In this document: one piece after another, positions 11,080 through 21,654 of the stretch
Position numbering within the stretch: position 1 is the first letter of the stretch
Layout: every line of letters begins with the position of its first letter
Assembly (NCBI GenBank): GCA_016271365.2
Contig: CM028136.1
Span: forward strand, 469,028,001 to 469,092,000
Direction of reading: 5' to 3'
Source of the DNA: Neoceratodus forsteri
Taxonomy: Eukaryota > Chordata > Ceratodontiformes > Ceratodontidae
Length of the DNA stretch: 64,000 bases
Program-made: the position numbers and the translations under genes
Notes under the pieces: generated by a model
Seen by the model: the letters and a program-made list of their open reading frames with translations, nothing else
Database searches by the model: none
Told to the model about the DNA's origin: nothing

Positions 11080-11820
11080 AAAGTTACAGCAATCAGTTAC
11101 ACAGTTGCAGGAGGTCTCTGTTCAACCATGTTATCAGTCACTTACCTGAAAGGTTGCAATATCAGTCTGTGGCCTGTGCTGTTCCGTGGCACTTTTATGG
11201 CTCAACGCATGCAAATGAGGTGAGCGCAATTGTAATGATATGTTAATGCTCCCCACTGAGCCATGCATTGGCTCATGAGGTTATTTACATACCGTGGCTG
11301 AATATCGCAGACATGCACCATGAGCATTCGTGTTGCACCGGAGCAACCCCAAGGTGCAATACTTGTGCATGCATTATGCGTGTGCCTGCAGTGTGCATGT
11401 GCACACCATGTCCCATGGTACAATCATGCAACAAGCACACACTGCACTATGTATCAACACTGAGCATGTGGTGCAGGTGTGGCTTCGCGCACGGTCACGC
11501 ATCCTGGCATGCACCCTATCACTCAAATGCCACTGCGCGCTGGGTGCTGACCTATGATACATAGGTCACCTATGTGACCCTGTGACCCTGCTAGGCCATG
11601 GCATAGTGCGCATGCCCATCATTGCACAGTGGTCCCACACTGCACATCCTGGCATGCATCCATGTGCTGCGCAATAGTGGCCATTCATATCCTATCACGC
11701 ATCCTGCACCTGTGGCAGCCACGTGTGCTTTTCACTGCCATGTACAGTGCCGCACCGAAAGCTGTCCATGGCACAGGGAACTGCATGCCGTACCCTTAAC
11801 TGGTCGGACACTGAGGTAGT
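11080..11820. other. Gene-free stretch at the LINE copy A / Harbinger boundary
   Basis: TGCATG-rich sequence resembling the rest of the Harbinger interior appears from about 11225 onward. The junction with LINE copy A must lie in or just before this stretch, but I cannot place it. No domain-bearing frame is seen. Confidence 0.5.
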
Positions 11821-11825
11821 GAACC

Positions 11826-12990
11826 ACATGGCTGTCATCCAGCCATATGAGGCCCAGCTTTTTGGGTAGGTGCCCCTGCAGCAGGCCAGAGGCCTGGTGT
11901 GGCAGTCCATATCAGAGACCTTGGAGAGGAGGACAGATGTGCCCTACACATCAGAGCAGTGCAGGCACTGTTATGGTGACCTGCGGAGGAGAGACCCTGG
12001 CCAACTCCAGAGGCTGCAGGCATGTGTCCGGTGTGGTGCAGTGCCACAGCCAGGTAGGAGTTTGCATGTTGCATGTCTGCCCTGGTGCAGTATTGTGGTG
12101 TTAGCATCACTGCCTGGCATGTCCTGCAGTGTGGTACATTGTCATCCTGCCCATCGCCGCATGCCATGCTGCTGCATGTGTTGCAGCTGTGCTGGCATGC
12201 ATGCCATGGGCTGAACAGGGGCATGCCCAGTGCACAATGGCTGTATGGTGGGGGAACGGCTGGTGTGATCGTGTACTGACGTCCACCACTCTTCTTTCCA
12301 GGGCCAGAGGACCACAGGTGGGCCCTGGCAGAGGTGGAGTGCAACAGGGCAGCACGCCTTGATGATGGCCAACAAGCACCAGCTGCACCACAAGGAGCAG
12401 ATAGGCAACGTCATGGTCATTCTCAATGTACATGGGGGGGTAGCAGTGGGGAGTGGTTGCAGCCATGGCCACCTGTGCCATGTGCCATGACAGCTGTGTG
12501 TGTCGCACAGTGTGTCGTGCATGCCACTGTGGCCCGTCCATCGGACCTGTGTGATGACTGTTGGTGAGGTGGGCATGCACACGGATGCCACTGATATTGC
12601 TGCTGTGCTGCTGTTGCAGTGTGCCATGTGACTGTCACTGTGCGGTTGTGTGGCTGCTGCAAGGTAATGCCAGCCTCTCTGCACCACTGTGGTGTGCCGT
12701 GTTGTTGGCTAGAGTTGCACCCTCCTGCAGGTGTCCATACTCGGCTTTCCAGGGATGTGTGCTTATGCTGCAATTGCGCACTGTGGGTGGACATGGTTCC
12801 CTGGGCCGTTGCACTGATCACCTGTCCTTTCCCTTGCCACAGGTATCAGGAGGCCAGTGGCCTGAAGGCCATGGAGGTTGCAGATAAGGCTCCTGTGACA
12901 GATCCTGCTCATCGTGTCCAGTATGCTGGAAGTGGTTGTCACCATCAGACGCATGACAGCTGCACACAGGCACAAACAGAGGCATGGTGG
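11826..12990 (+). pseudogene. Second SANT/Myb-like gene of the Harbinger element
   Basis: Around 11830-12050 the plus strand encodes AVIQPYEAQLFG, then (frame change) a segment with SISETLERRTDVPYTSEQCR and CYGDLRRRD. This fits Myb/SANT-like proteins in which a helix ending QCRxxYxDLRRR contacts DNA. A donor, CAG/GTAGGA, lies at 12053/12054. A pyrimidine-rich acceptor, cttctttccag, ends at 12301 and continues in matching phase (GPEDHRWALAEVECN). A third possible exon follows the acceptor ccttgccacag near 12841 and ends near 12990. It lies inside the Harbinger TIRs, which makes it the element's third gene or a captured one. Frame damage is present; exon ends are tentative. Confidence 0.55.
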
Positions 12991-13029
12991 GGTGTCCGAA
13001 CGTGGCCGACATTGAGTTGGATGTACTAT

Positions 13030-14063
13030 ATATAGCCCCAGTTATCCCTGTTGCCCTGTTCCCCTACAGTCCTCCTTCCTGCTGTACAGACCTTGTTCCC
13101 TGTCCCCATCCATCATTGTACCTACCCTGTCCCTGACCCCTGTTGTTTCTATTGCTGTCCATGTATTACTGTTATAAACCTTTTTCACCTACATGCTTGT
13201 GTCCATGTCTGCTTTGCAGGTGGCATGTGGAGCCATGCTGCAGTGATCCATTGCCTGTCCATGGTGTGTGCACAGGGGTGGGTGGGCACATGGGGTGCTA
13301 CTATGGTTCCCTGCTGTGTACAGTGGTGTGTCATATTTTGGTGGGGGCCATCCCCCGGTTTGGTGGGTGTGCTGTGTGATCTCCATGGGGCGGTGGTCAG
13401 GAATGGGTGGCAGGTGTGTGCATGGTGGTGGCACACAGCCATGGTCATTGTTCTAGACATGTCCGCATGCTGAGGTGGAGACCTCTGCATCCCCTGATGG
13501 GCATCCCATCCTGTGTGGTCTGGCACTCTGCCTGGGTCCTGGTTCATTCACTGTCCACTGTCTGAGTTACCTGTGTGCATGTGGGGCATGTGTGTCCTTT
13601 GCTCCATGGTCCTGGGGGTGGACTGCCAATGCCACATGACAGAGGGCATGGCAGGCTGGCTGGGTGATGGGGGGTACCCTTGGCAGCCTTGCATTGGCTG
13701 CTGTCCCCTCCTGTTGCTTGCTGGCTGTGCCACTGTTGTGTTCAGGGGTACGGTTCCTGGGTGCCTGTGTGTGCACTGGTGTGCCCTGCTGGTGGGGGGC
13801 AGTGGCCACTGTCACTGTGCTTTCCTGGCTGTGTCTCTGAGTCTCTTCTATGTGCACTGCCCCCCAGTGTTGATGCACAGGTTTGCTCTGCGCCTTCCAC
13901 GGTTGCACCGGTGCATCTCAGGTTGCGCCATGGCGCATGTGTGCCATATTCAGCCGCATTGTACCGGCGCAGTGCAGCCTGCACAACTTCTGAATATTGC
14001 ACCTGTGGTGCTGCGGCACATTTGAATTGTGCTGCGCCAGACTTGTGCCTGCCTTTGGTGTAT
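13030..14063. other. Gene-free TG-rich right end of the Harbinger element
   Basis: Composition is TG/CC-rich. Long open frames here (up to about 170 codons on the plus strand) are Cys/Trp/His-rich and low-complexity, with no domain. The right TIR ends the stretch. Confidence 0.55.
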
Positions 14064-14080
14064 TTCTGAATATCTAGCCC
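14064..14080 (-). repeat. Right terminal inverted repeat of the Harbinger element
   Basis: Read inward, this end is GGGCTAGATATTCAGAA, matching the left end with a few mismatches. The AAT at 14081-14083 is the second copy of the target duplication, and L1 coding sequence resumes in frame right after it. Confidence 0.82.
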
Positions 14081-14083
14081 AAT

Positions 14084-14290
14084 GTCTTTTTGCACCAGGC
14101 TCTGCTGAAATGGGAGAAAGGAGGTATAACATATATCAGGGATCTACAGCATGGTGGGGCAATGAAAACTTTCACTGAACTTAGATAGCAACATGGGATA
14201 CAAGCTGGTGATTTTTTTGCCTACTTGAGAATTTGACAGTACTTAGATGGGCCAAATCCACAAATGCCTCCCATTGAAGAGATGCTGTGC
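14084..14290 (+). pseudogene. L1-type ORF2, piece 2
   Basis: This short piece continues the L1 ORF2 C-terminal region in the same frame that stopped at 1936. It reads through KWEKGGITYIRDLQHGG, a TFTEL motif and GDFFAYLRI, like the region of L1 proteins that usually carries an SFxEL...FFxYLQxR pattern. Two stops are present, where Gln/Arg would be expected. It ends where a CR1 3' tail (ACATAGAA repeats) begins. Confidence 0.82.
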
Positions 14291-16416
14291 AAACATAGAA
14301 ACATAGAAACATAGAAGTTGACGGCAGATAAGGACCGCAAGGCCCATCCAGTCTGCCCATTTCTTTTTCTACCTTATAAATGTGCCATCGGCCTTTGCTC
14401 TGTCAGTGACCTATCTATTCATAGTCATTTGTATTGTTCCCTTATGCCTATCCCATGCCTGTTTGAAGCCCTGCACCGTATTCATAGCCACCACTTCTTG
14501 TGGTAAGCTATTCCATGCATCTACCACCCTTTCTGTGAAAAAGAATTTCCTCACATTCCCCCTTAATCGGCCTCCCTCTAATCTCATGCTGTGTCCTCTT
14601 GTCCTGCTATTTTTCTTATATTTAAACATGTTAGACTCTTTCACCTTGTTTATGCCCTTATGGTGTTTAAATGTATCGATCATATCACCTCTCTCCCTCC
14701 TTTGCTCAAGGGTATACATATTGAGCTCCGTTAATCTGTCCTCATATGTCTTCTGATGCAGTCCCTGCACCATTTTGGTTGCCCTTCTCTGGACTGCCTC
14801 AATTTGGTTAATGTCCTTGTGAAGGTGTGGCCTCCAATACTGCACGCAGTACTCCAGATGGGGCCTAACCAATGTTTTGTACAGAGGGATTATTACCTCC
14901 CCTCTTACGACTTGTGATACCTACTAATACCTAACACCCCCTAGCCTTAACCTGCTTTAGAGGTCTGCTTGGATGATTTTAGGTCATCAGTGATGATGAT
15001 GCCCAAGTCTCTTTCTTCCTTTGTGACTGCTAGCAACTCCTCCCAGCCTATAAGTGGCTTCAGGGTTTCTCTTCCCTATGTGCATGATTTTGCACTTCTT
15101 TGCATTAAATCCCAGTTGCCACTCTTCTGACCATTTTGCTAGTTTATCCAGATCTCTTCTCATTCTGCCCACCCCATCTGGATCATCTACTCTGTTGCAG
15201 ATCTTGGTGTCATCTGCAAACAGACAAGCCTTCCCTCTAGTCCATCTCAAGGGTCACTAATGAAGATGTTGAATAGGACTGGCCCAGGACTGATCCTGAG
15301 TACCCCACTTGTGACTTGCATCTCTTCTGACTGTATACCATTTACCACCACTCTCTGTCTTCTGCCAGTCAACCAGTTTGCACCCAGTTGACCAACTTCT
15401 GACCACCCAGAGCCTACCTAGCTTATTTATCAATCTTCTATGTGGAACAGTGTCAAAAGCTTTGCTGAAGTCAAGGTAGGCGACATCAACTGCTCCCCTT
15501 GGTCCACCACTCTGGTTACCCAGTCAAAGAAATCTATGAGATTAGTTTGACAGGACCTTCCTTTGTAAACCCATGCTGTCTTGGATCCTGTGCCCCTATG
15601 GATTCCAGGTGTTGCACTATCCTTTCCTTAAGGTGCCTCCATAATCTTGCCCACTACTGAGGTAAGACTGACTGGTCTGTAGTTCCCGCCTCCTCCTGCT
15701 ACCACTCTTGTGGGCGGGATCACATAAACCCTTCTCCAGTCTTCTGGGACCTCTCCTGTGCTCAGAGACTCACTAAACAATTCTGCTAATGGCTCTGCTA
15801 GTTCCTCCTTTAGCTCCTTAAGTACCCTGGGATGTATGCCATCAGGTCCCATTGCCTTATCCACCTGAGCTTAGCAGCTCTTGTAGGACCCTTTCTTTTG
15901 TAAGGGGTAGTGCTCACCTCCCTCCCCCTGTGTCCATGATGCTGAGCGTGGGCTCTGCCCTACCTTCTCTTCAGTAAATACTGAGCAAAGTATCTATTTA
16001 GGATAGATGCCTTTACAGGGTCCTCCTCCTCACATGCTCCCTTTCTCCATAAGCTTAGCAATACCCCTCTGGACTTTCTCCTTTCACTAATGTATCTATA
16101 GAAAGTCTTGTCACCTCTTTTACTGTTTGTGCTAGTGTTTCCTCAGTTTGGGACTTTGCCTGCCTTACTGCCTTACCTGCTTCCTTAGGGCAGTTTGGTA
16201 TGCCTCCCTATCTTCATCCCGCTGTGTTCCCTTATATTTCCTGAAGGCCAGCCTTTTGGCTCTGACCTTTTCTGCTACTGTATTTGAGAACCAAAGTGGT
16301 TTCCTTCTTCTTTTGCACTTCCTTTTCTGTCTAACACAATGGGATGTTGCTTCAAGTATTGTATCCTTAATGCTTGCCCACTTTGCCTGTACCTCCTCAA
16401 CCAACTGCTTCAGTCC
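14287..16416 (-). mobile_element. CR1 LINE (copy E), 5'-truncated, inserted in the L1
   Basis: The 3' end is the ACATAGAAACATAGAA repeat at 14290-14315, followed by the CR1-type 3' sequence. Minus-strand coding pieces run leftward: pre-RT linker (16416-16165, Lys/Arg-rich), RT fingers with GPDGIHPRVLKELKEELAEP and NYRPVSLTSVVGKIME (15864-15628), a FADD box at 15209-15220 with KWSEEWQLGFNAKKC, and a long C-terminal piece (14872-14411) with RPHLEYCVQYWRPHLHKDI and the WNSLPQEVV end. The endonuclease and ORF1 are absent, as expected from 5' truncation. Several stops and frameshifts mean it is inactive. The subfamily resembles but is not the same as copy C at 32-38 kb. Confidence 0.9.
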
Positions 16417-17240
16417 TGATCACATTATATAGAATATTTATTGGAGCTACTCCAACCCCAGAAATCAGGGCCAGAGCAGCCTGGGAACAAGAATTAACTG
16501 TAATAATTAAGGATGAGACGTGGAGAGCAGCTATAAAACAGATCCACTCCTGTTCAAGGTCCAATAAACCACATAGGAATCAAATGATTTTTCTTTACAG
16601 AGCATATTTGACCCCATCCAAGCTCCATAAATTCAACCCAGATAGACTCAAAACATGTCCAAAATACCAGATAGATAATGGTAATTGTGTGCACATGGCA
16701 TTGTTATATAGAAAAGTGGCACCCTTCTGGGTACATGTTCATGATATCATGTAGAAAATATTACAGATTACACTCCCTAGTACCCCTCTAGAATTTATGC
16801 TGAGTGCAGAACTGCAAGAACATAGTAAACAAGTTGCATATATGCTTTGGGGCCTGGCCACAGTAAATGCAAGGAAAAAGACTTCCCAGCACTGGGTAAG
16901 TGACACGCCACCTAGCATAGCACACTACTTAAATAACTTAGCCTTATGTATGAAATTAGAAAAATGCCAATTAAGCACAAATGGGCAAGATAAAGCATTT
17001 TATAAAACATGGAAATGTTTTTTACATGCAGTAGAATCTGGTGTGATCAATCTCTGAAATGTAAACCTCAAATGTAAGGATATTTTGTATGAAAGACATG
17101 TTAGGCAAGCTGATGTCGAACTTCCTATTGTATATTACCAAACCCAGTATGTAACTGTTGACCCTAAGTGTACACATGCTAATTATGTACATAAATGCAA
17201 AGTATGAAGCTGCTTTCAATAAAATATGTTTACAAAAAAA
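16417..17240 (+). pseudogene. L1-type ORF2, piece 3, with 3' UTR and poly(A) end
   Basis: Coding resumes with YRIFIGATPTPEIRARAAWE and continues through LYRAYLTPSKLHKFNPDRL, a CPKYQIDNGNCVHM cysteine-containing motif and FWVHVHDIM, then LWGLATVNARKKTSQHW and AFYKTWKCFL, to a stop at about 17057. This is the normal L1 C-terminus, including the Cys-rich region. A 3' UTR with AATAAA at 17217-17222 and an A8 run near 17233-17240 ends the element. Together with pieces 1 and 2 it reconstructs one L1 whose insertions are younger than the L1 itself. Confidence 0.87.
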
Positions 17241-17757
17241 AGTGGTCAAATAAAATGCTAAGCCATTCAGGTGGGTGGTGGGGGGTGATGTAAAGGGCGA
17301 TGAAAAAACAATACACCACCCAGGTAGGGGTGTTGGGAAAATCTGTACTGTGAGCAAGGGCTTGAGGTATGCATGTGACAAGTAACATACACAGTGTACT
17401 ATTGTACAGCACAGTGTGTACCACTCTTGTACCAACCCTTGTGTTTGACTACATACAGTATATGCTTCCTGTGCCTCTGTTGTATGCAGCCTGTGGCTAC
17501 ATGCATCCTACTGCTTACTCTGAGGTGTCCACAGCCTGTAGCTGACATGTGTTAGTATGTCAGGCAGGGGTGGTGAGGACGGCTGGATATGGTCACTACA
17601 TGGGCTTTTGTACACAGTGCAAGGCCTGTCTGTGTGGAGTACCATGACTGCACAATGGTAAGACATGGCCCTGCACAGTCCTGTCAATCCACACCATGCA
17701 CATTTGGCTGTTGGTGCACAATACTGGTACATAGTGTTTTGTTTTCAAGGTTAGGTG
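17241..17757. other. Unassigned DNA after the L1 tail
   Basis: No domain-bearing frame on either strand. GT/GG-rich near 17270-17340, otherwise mixed composition. It may be old transposon interior. Confidence 0.4.
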
Positions 17758-18090
17758 CCCTTTTCCTTTTGTTCCCTTCCCCTTTACATTGGTGGTTGTC
17801 CATTCTCACTTGTCCCCCACTTTAATATGGGCAATTACTCTGTTTTGTTTTTTTCTCCCCCATTTAATATGTGCAGTTGCCCTGTTTATTTTGATTTGAC
17901 TCCTGCCCCATATGGTTGCTTGGCCTGTTTGTTTTGTTTTCTCTTCTCCATCCCCTTTTATATGGGTGGTTGCCCTGTTTTGTTTATTTACTCTTTCTCT
18001 CCCCTTTAAATATGAGCAGTTGTCCTGATTCTTTTGTTTTATCTTTCACCGTCCTTTTATCTGGGTGGTTGGCCTGTTTTTTTGTCACTA
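17758..18090 (+). repeat. About 62-bp minisatellite, roughly five to six diverged units
   Basis: Units follow the pattern CCCCTTTAATATGGGCAGTT, then GCCCTGTTTTGTTT, then a CTCTTCTCC-like run. Recognisable unit starts fall near 17765, 17815, 17865, 17950, 18002 and 18048. The T/C-rich open frames here arise from the repeat. Confidence 0.7.
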
Positions 18091-18199
18091 CAATCATGCC
18101 CTTTTTCTTTCCATAGTATTATTTGTGTTGTTATTGTTCTTATGAGTGTTGTTTTGTTGTATGGCCTGTTACCATTTTTATGTAGTAAAGTTAATTTTT

Positions 18200-18640
18200 G
18201 ATACCTATGCTGCTGTGTTGTGTCTTTAATTGGTGCCCTTGTCTAACACCCATAGCTTTCCCCTGTGTTCTGTGCTACACTCAGTGCTATATGCAGTGTC
18301 GCACAGGTGCATAGCACTGCACTCACACTATTCATGCTGCACCTGTGCAACACATTTGTGCTTTGCCAATCTGGTCAATATTCAGAGGTGTTAGTACTGG
18401 AGCAATTCATCTGAATATCCTGGTGTCAGTCTAGTGGAGCTAAGACTAGCACTAAGGTGGTGCTAGCACAGCACAGGAGCAAACGGCTGAATATGGGGCT
18501 CCTCAGAGTTTTCTCTTTCAAAGGTGAGATCAAATCAAAATAATTTATTTGTTCAGTCAAAATAAGTACACCATTACAAAATAAACTTTTAACATGTAAG
18601 ACCTATACAACTTAATTACAAAAGTCATATTGTATACATT
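18200..18640. other. Unassigned DNA with Harbinger-like inverted words
   Basis: At 18485-18502, GGCTGAATATGGGGCTCC, read in reverse, resembles the GGGCC...TATTCA termini of the Harbinger-type elements in this window. A related TCAATATTCAGAGG word lies near 18380. No matching far end was found, so I do not call an element. A LINE-3'-like ATTTATTTGTTCAG block follows at about 18541. Confidence 0.35.
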
Positions 18641-18653
18641 TGTTTCCACATGA

Positions 18654-18682
18654 TTATATATATATATATATATATATATATA
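18654..18682. repeat. (TA)n microsatellite
   Basis: Fourteen uninterrupted TA units, directly readable. Confidence 0.95.
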
Positions 18683-18689
18683 CTGTATA

Positions 18690-19590
18690 TTACACCATAT
18701 TAAAAATAATCATAAAATACAGACAGCCTTCAATCTATTTATTCTTTCTGGCCTGGAAGAAGTTTATTTTTTTATGTCTGATTTTCTTTTCTTGTTATTG
18801 CTACAAAAATATTCCACTTTTTAAGATGTCATCATCTTGTATATTAAAGAAAAATGTTACGATTTCATGGGATGTGAAAGTTACAGTGTACCGTAACTGC
18901 CCCACTATATATGTCCTAATTTTACTGTACTGTATGCATGTTAGAAATATGTTTTCACGGTTCTCCATGTTCCCAAGTTGCAGCTACACATTTCTCTAAT
19001 AGGACGTTTAATGTTCTTACATCATTTATTCACTATATTAAGTGGCTATGAAGAGGAAAATTCAAACCCCGAGATGAGAGGTTGATACTGGCTGCCAATA
19101 AAACAGATTACACACAAGGGAGTTTACCATATGCGTAGGAAAACACAGGAAACGTAGACAAGGGTAGGTCTGTTTTATAGAGTTACCCATCTAGTGGCAG
19201 GATGCAAGATACTTTTCAGGTTCAGATTCATTTTATTTGTTTATCAAAAGACACTATGAACACATGTACAGATAGAATATAAGGACAGTATATAGAAACA
19301 TTTCAGGAATATTCAATTGTGTAATGCAGGTACAAACAGTATAATAAAAACATTTCTATATATACAATTAACTTTTAAAAGACTGCAGCATAAATAATAT
19401 CCTATACAAATTCCTATTTTAGATACATCACTTCTCTTTTATCAGCATGACTCGGTCCTTAAGTGCAACAGGGTCTTATCTTTCTACTCTTCTGACCATC
19501 TATTGTTAAAGCATCCCCTTAGGAGAAGACTTAGCCTTAAGAGAATATTATGGTTAGTACTGTACAAGAAAGCACTAATTCATCTCTATT
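18690..19590. other. Unassigned AT-rich DNA
   Basis: No gene is seen. A block at 19210-19260 (CATTTTATTTGTTTATCAAAAG) resembles a LINE 3' end, but too little follows to assign it. Confidence 0.4.
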
Positions 19591-20088
19591 GCAATTAGAG
19601 ATACAATGACATTTTATTTTGCTGGTGAAATTATGGTGAAATTGCCAATTATCCCCAGCGAAACATTTTGTGTAATTATGGCCTTTCGGTGAAATTTCAC
19701 CACCCAGTTTCACCTTGAATTTCTCCTTGTGCTCCTATAAGGCGAAATTAGACAAACCTGGGCTTTTCTGTCTACTGGTGGGCACATGGTTGAGTATAAA
19801 CGGGCAGGAAATGAGTGGTTCATTCCTGTGCTACATATCTCGAGGAAGCAGGCAGCATCTATTCTCCCTGTGACTGCAGAGTGTACTTTTACACATAAAC
19901 TACTTAATCTGTGCTATTTTTTTCTAACTTTTCGTTGTTTGTCTCTGTCCTATTTCATATTTTAGTACCTGTGGAGTGTGTGTGTGTGTGTGTGATCCCC
20001 CCCCCCCAGCACTCTCTCTCTCTCTCTGAGTCTCTATTTCTCTTTCTTTTTTTTTGTTTTCTTTGAATTGGTGGTGTTGGAGGGCATA

Positions 20089-20980
20089 ATGGAGAAGGGT
20101 AGAGACAGTGGGGCACCTGTACGTGCATTTCAGATGACCATTAAAAATGAAATGCCACAGCAGCAGGAGACTTTTGGCCCCAGCACCAGCACCCAGCAGC
20201 AAACAACTGTGCCCCCTCCCCAGCAGTAGGAGGTGACTGTGGCCCTTCCACCACAGCAGCAGCAAGAGACAGTGCCCCCTTCCCCAGCACCAATATACTG
20301 TTCTCCACCCTGGCAGCAGGAGACTGTGTCCCCTCCAAAGCAGCAGGAGGAGTCAGTGCCTGGGGCATCATTTTCCACCCCCCCCCCAGGGCCCCATCAT
20401 CCCCAAATTCTCCTGTCCGGGATTTTTTTATGCAAGTTTGGCAGGTGAACCTATGGTCATCTGCAATCTATGCGGGCAGGAATTGTGTCATGGAAAGTGT
20501 GGTTTCCCACTTCAGGACAACCAGCCAGCATAGCCACATGGTGCATCACCACCCACTTCAATGGGACCTCAAACTCAGGAGGTGGCGGCAGCATCAACTG
20601 CAGCTGTAGGGAGCAGTGCGGGTGGGAGCACTGAAGCAGATGAGCAGGAGGGAGGTGTGGCTGGACTGTTAAGCATTCTCACTGGGCTCACCGGACCAGA
20701 CAACAGCAGCGGTCTGCAGTAGCACTAAGACCCCACCCAGACTCCCCTATCCAGAGCAAGCAGCAGCAGCACAGGCAGCTTCCTCCCTGCCAGCAGTGAT
20801 AGCGACACATGCGGACTTATTAGCTGTCCTGTCTGAAGTCCAACATCTTCGACAGGAGTTAAATGATTTCAGACAGGAATTTAGTGATGCCCAGGGGGAA
20901 ATTGCTAAACTCCAGTGTGATGCCGACAAAATCATGGGCATCCTGTCTGAACTGCATGGCGGCCCCACTGGCAGTTAATG
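20089..20980 (+). pseudogene. BED-type zinc-finger protein with Gln/Pro repeats and C-terminal coiled coil
   Basis: ATG at 20089 opens MEKGRDSGAPVRAF and then about 90 residues of Gln/Pro-rich repeats of the type QQQETVPP. A TAG at about 20227 replaces a CAG. After a frame change comes GEPMVICNLCGQELC with a CxxC pair (20463-20474). After one more shift, HLRTTSQHSHMV gives the His pair, the spacing of a BED zinc finger. A Ser/Gly/Ala-rich linker leads to a clean coiled-coil ending, LLAVLSEVQHLRQEL to ELHGGPTGS, with a stop at about 20977. AATAAA follows at about 21327. BED fingers are DNA-binding domains of hAT transposases and of genes derived from them. Here no catalytic core follows, so it may be an accessory protein. 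Confidence 0.65.
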
Positions 20981-21365
20981 TGGAGCACAAATTAATTTGT
21001 CTTTCTTGTTTTCAGTTTTCCATCCTCTATTCTGTTGTTTGTATGTTTCCTCCTAAAAAAAAAATAAAAACAACAAAAAAATCTGTTCTGCCCTCTTTAA
21101 TCTACATCCTTAAGGCCTCATGTTTCTTTATTTTATATGTAAAATAATTTGTTTGACCATTGCTGTTGTGTTTGTTTCTGTCTTATGCTCCATATATAAT
21201 TCAGTCTCTTTTCTTGTTCTCTCTCTATTACTTCTCCCCGCTCATTGTTGTATTACCCTTGTCCTCCTGATCCTGCCTGTCATTTGTTATGCTTATTTTG
21301 TACAGTGTCTGTGTACCCTTCCCCTAATAAACACCTTATTCCCTTACTATTTGTGGTGTGTGTTA

Positions 21366-21480
21366 CTTCTTATTTTATTTATTTATTTATTTTAGTTTTT
21401 GTTGACCAGGTAAGTGCACTAGACAAATCCTGCCTATTTTCAGGCACAACCTGGGAAGGGGGATGCAGATGAATGCCAAC
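21366..21480 (-). mobile_element. Very short 3' end of a CR1-like LINE (family of copies A and D)
   Basis: TTTATTTATTTATTTTAGTT, then TTGACCAGGTAAGTGCACTA and TTTTCAGGCACAACCTGGGA, match the 3' ends at 5876 and 40146. Only about 100 bases are recognisable; the extent to the right is not clear. Confidence 0.8.
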
Positions 21481-21654
21481 TGACCTTGAACCATATTAAG
21501 CTGTTGGTGGTATTTTAGAGCTGATTACACATACAACATTACTTTTAACAACATGATGATGTGTAATGCAGTTGCATTCCATATATATGGAGCTTGCAAA
21601 TGAATGGCCAGCTCCTGCCAAAGGCTGTCGGCTGTCTGGGCCTTGTGCACAGAG

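Larger units (their letters stand above)
5870..11100 (-). mobile_element. CR1-like LINE (copy A) inserted in the Harbinger element
   Basis: Minus-strand non-LTR retrotransposon. Its 3' end is the TTTATTTATTTAG / GTTTACCGGGTAAG block at 5876-5910, which recurs at about 21366 and 40146. Going leftward from about 10.1 kb come the endonuclease with an upstream 2A-like motif, the EN C-terminus, the linker and an intact RT ORF. The 5' boundary is not resolved; I place it provisionally after the 101-bp tandem repeat that ends near 11075. The endonuclease is split by another LINE fragment at 8770-9345. No target duplication was found. The clade is CR1/L2/Rex1-like by motif, and I could not narrow it. 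Confidence 0.82.
1937..14080 (+). mobile_element. PIF/Harbinger DNA transposon, 12.1 kb including later LINE insertions
   Basis: The ends are imperfect terminal inverted repeats: GGGCCAGTTATTCAAAG at the left, and GGGCTAGATATTCAGAA when the right end is read inward. A 3-bp direct repeat AAT flanks it (1934-1936 and 14081-14083). Taking the element out with one AAT copy puts the two L1 ORF2 pieces in the same frame, which independently confirms both ends. Inside are a Harbinger DDE transposase (+), a Myb/SANT-like gene (-) and a second SANT-like gene (+). The native DNA is unusually rich in TG/CA and TGCATG-type words. A CR1-like LINE accounts for about 5 kb of the length. Most Harbingers duplicate TWA; here AAT is seen. 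Confidence 0.88.

Noticed and set aside
13513..14025. Plus-strand open frame of 170 codons
   Set aside because: Cys/Gly/Trp-rich product of the TG-rich Harbinger end; it extends to the TIR and has no domain.
18360..18502. A further Harbinger-type MITE
   Set aside because: Only one end resembles the Harbinger terminus; no paired end or target duplication was found.
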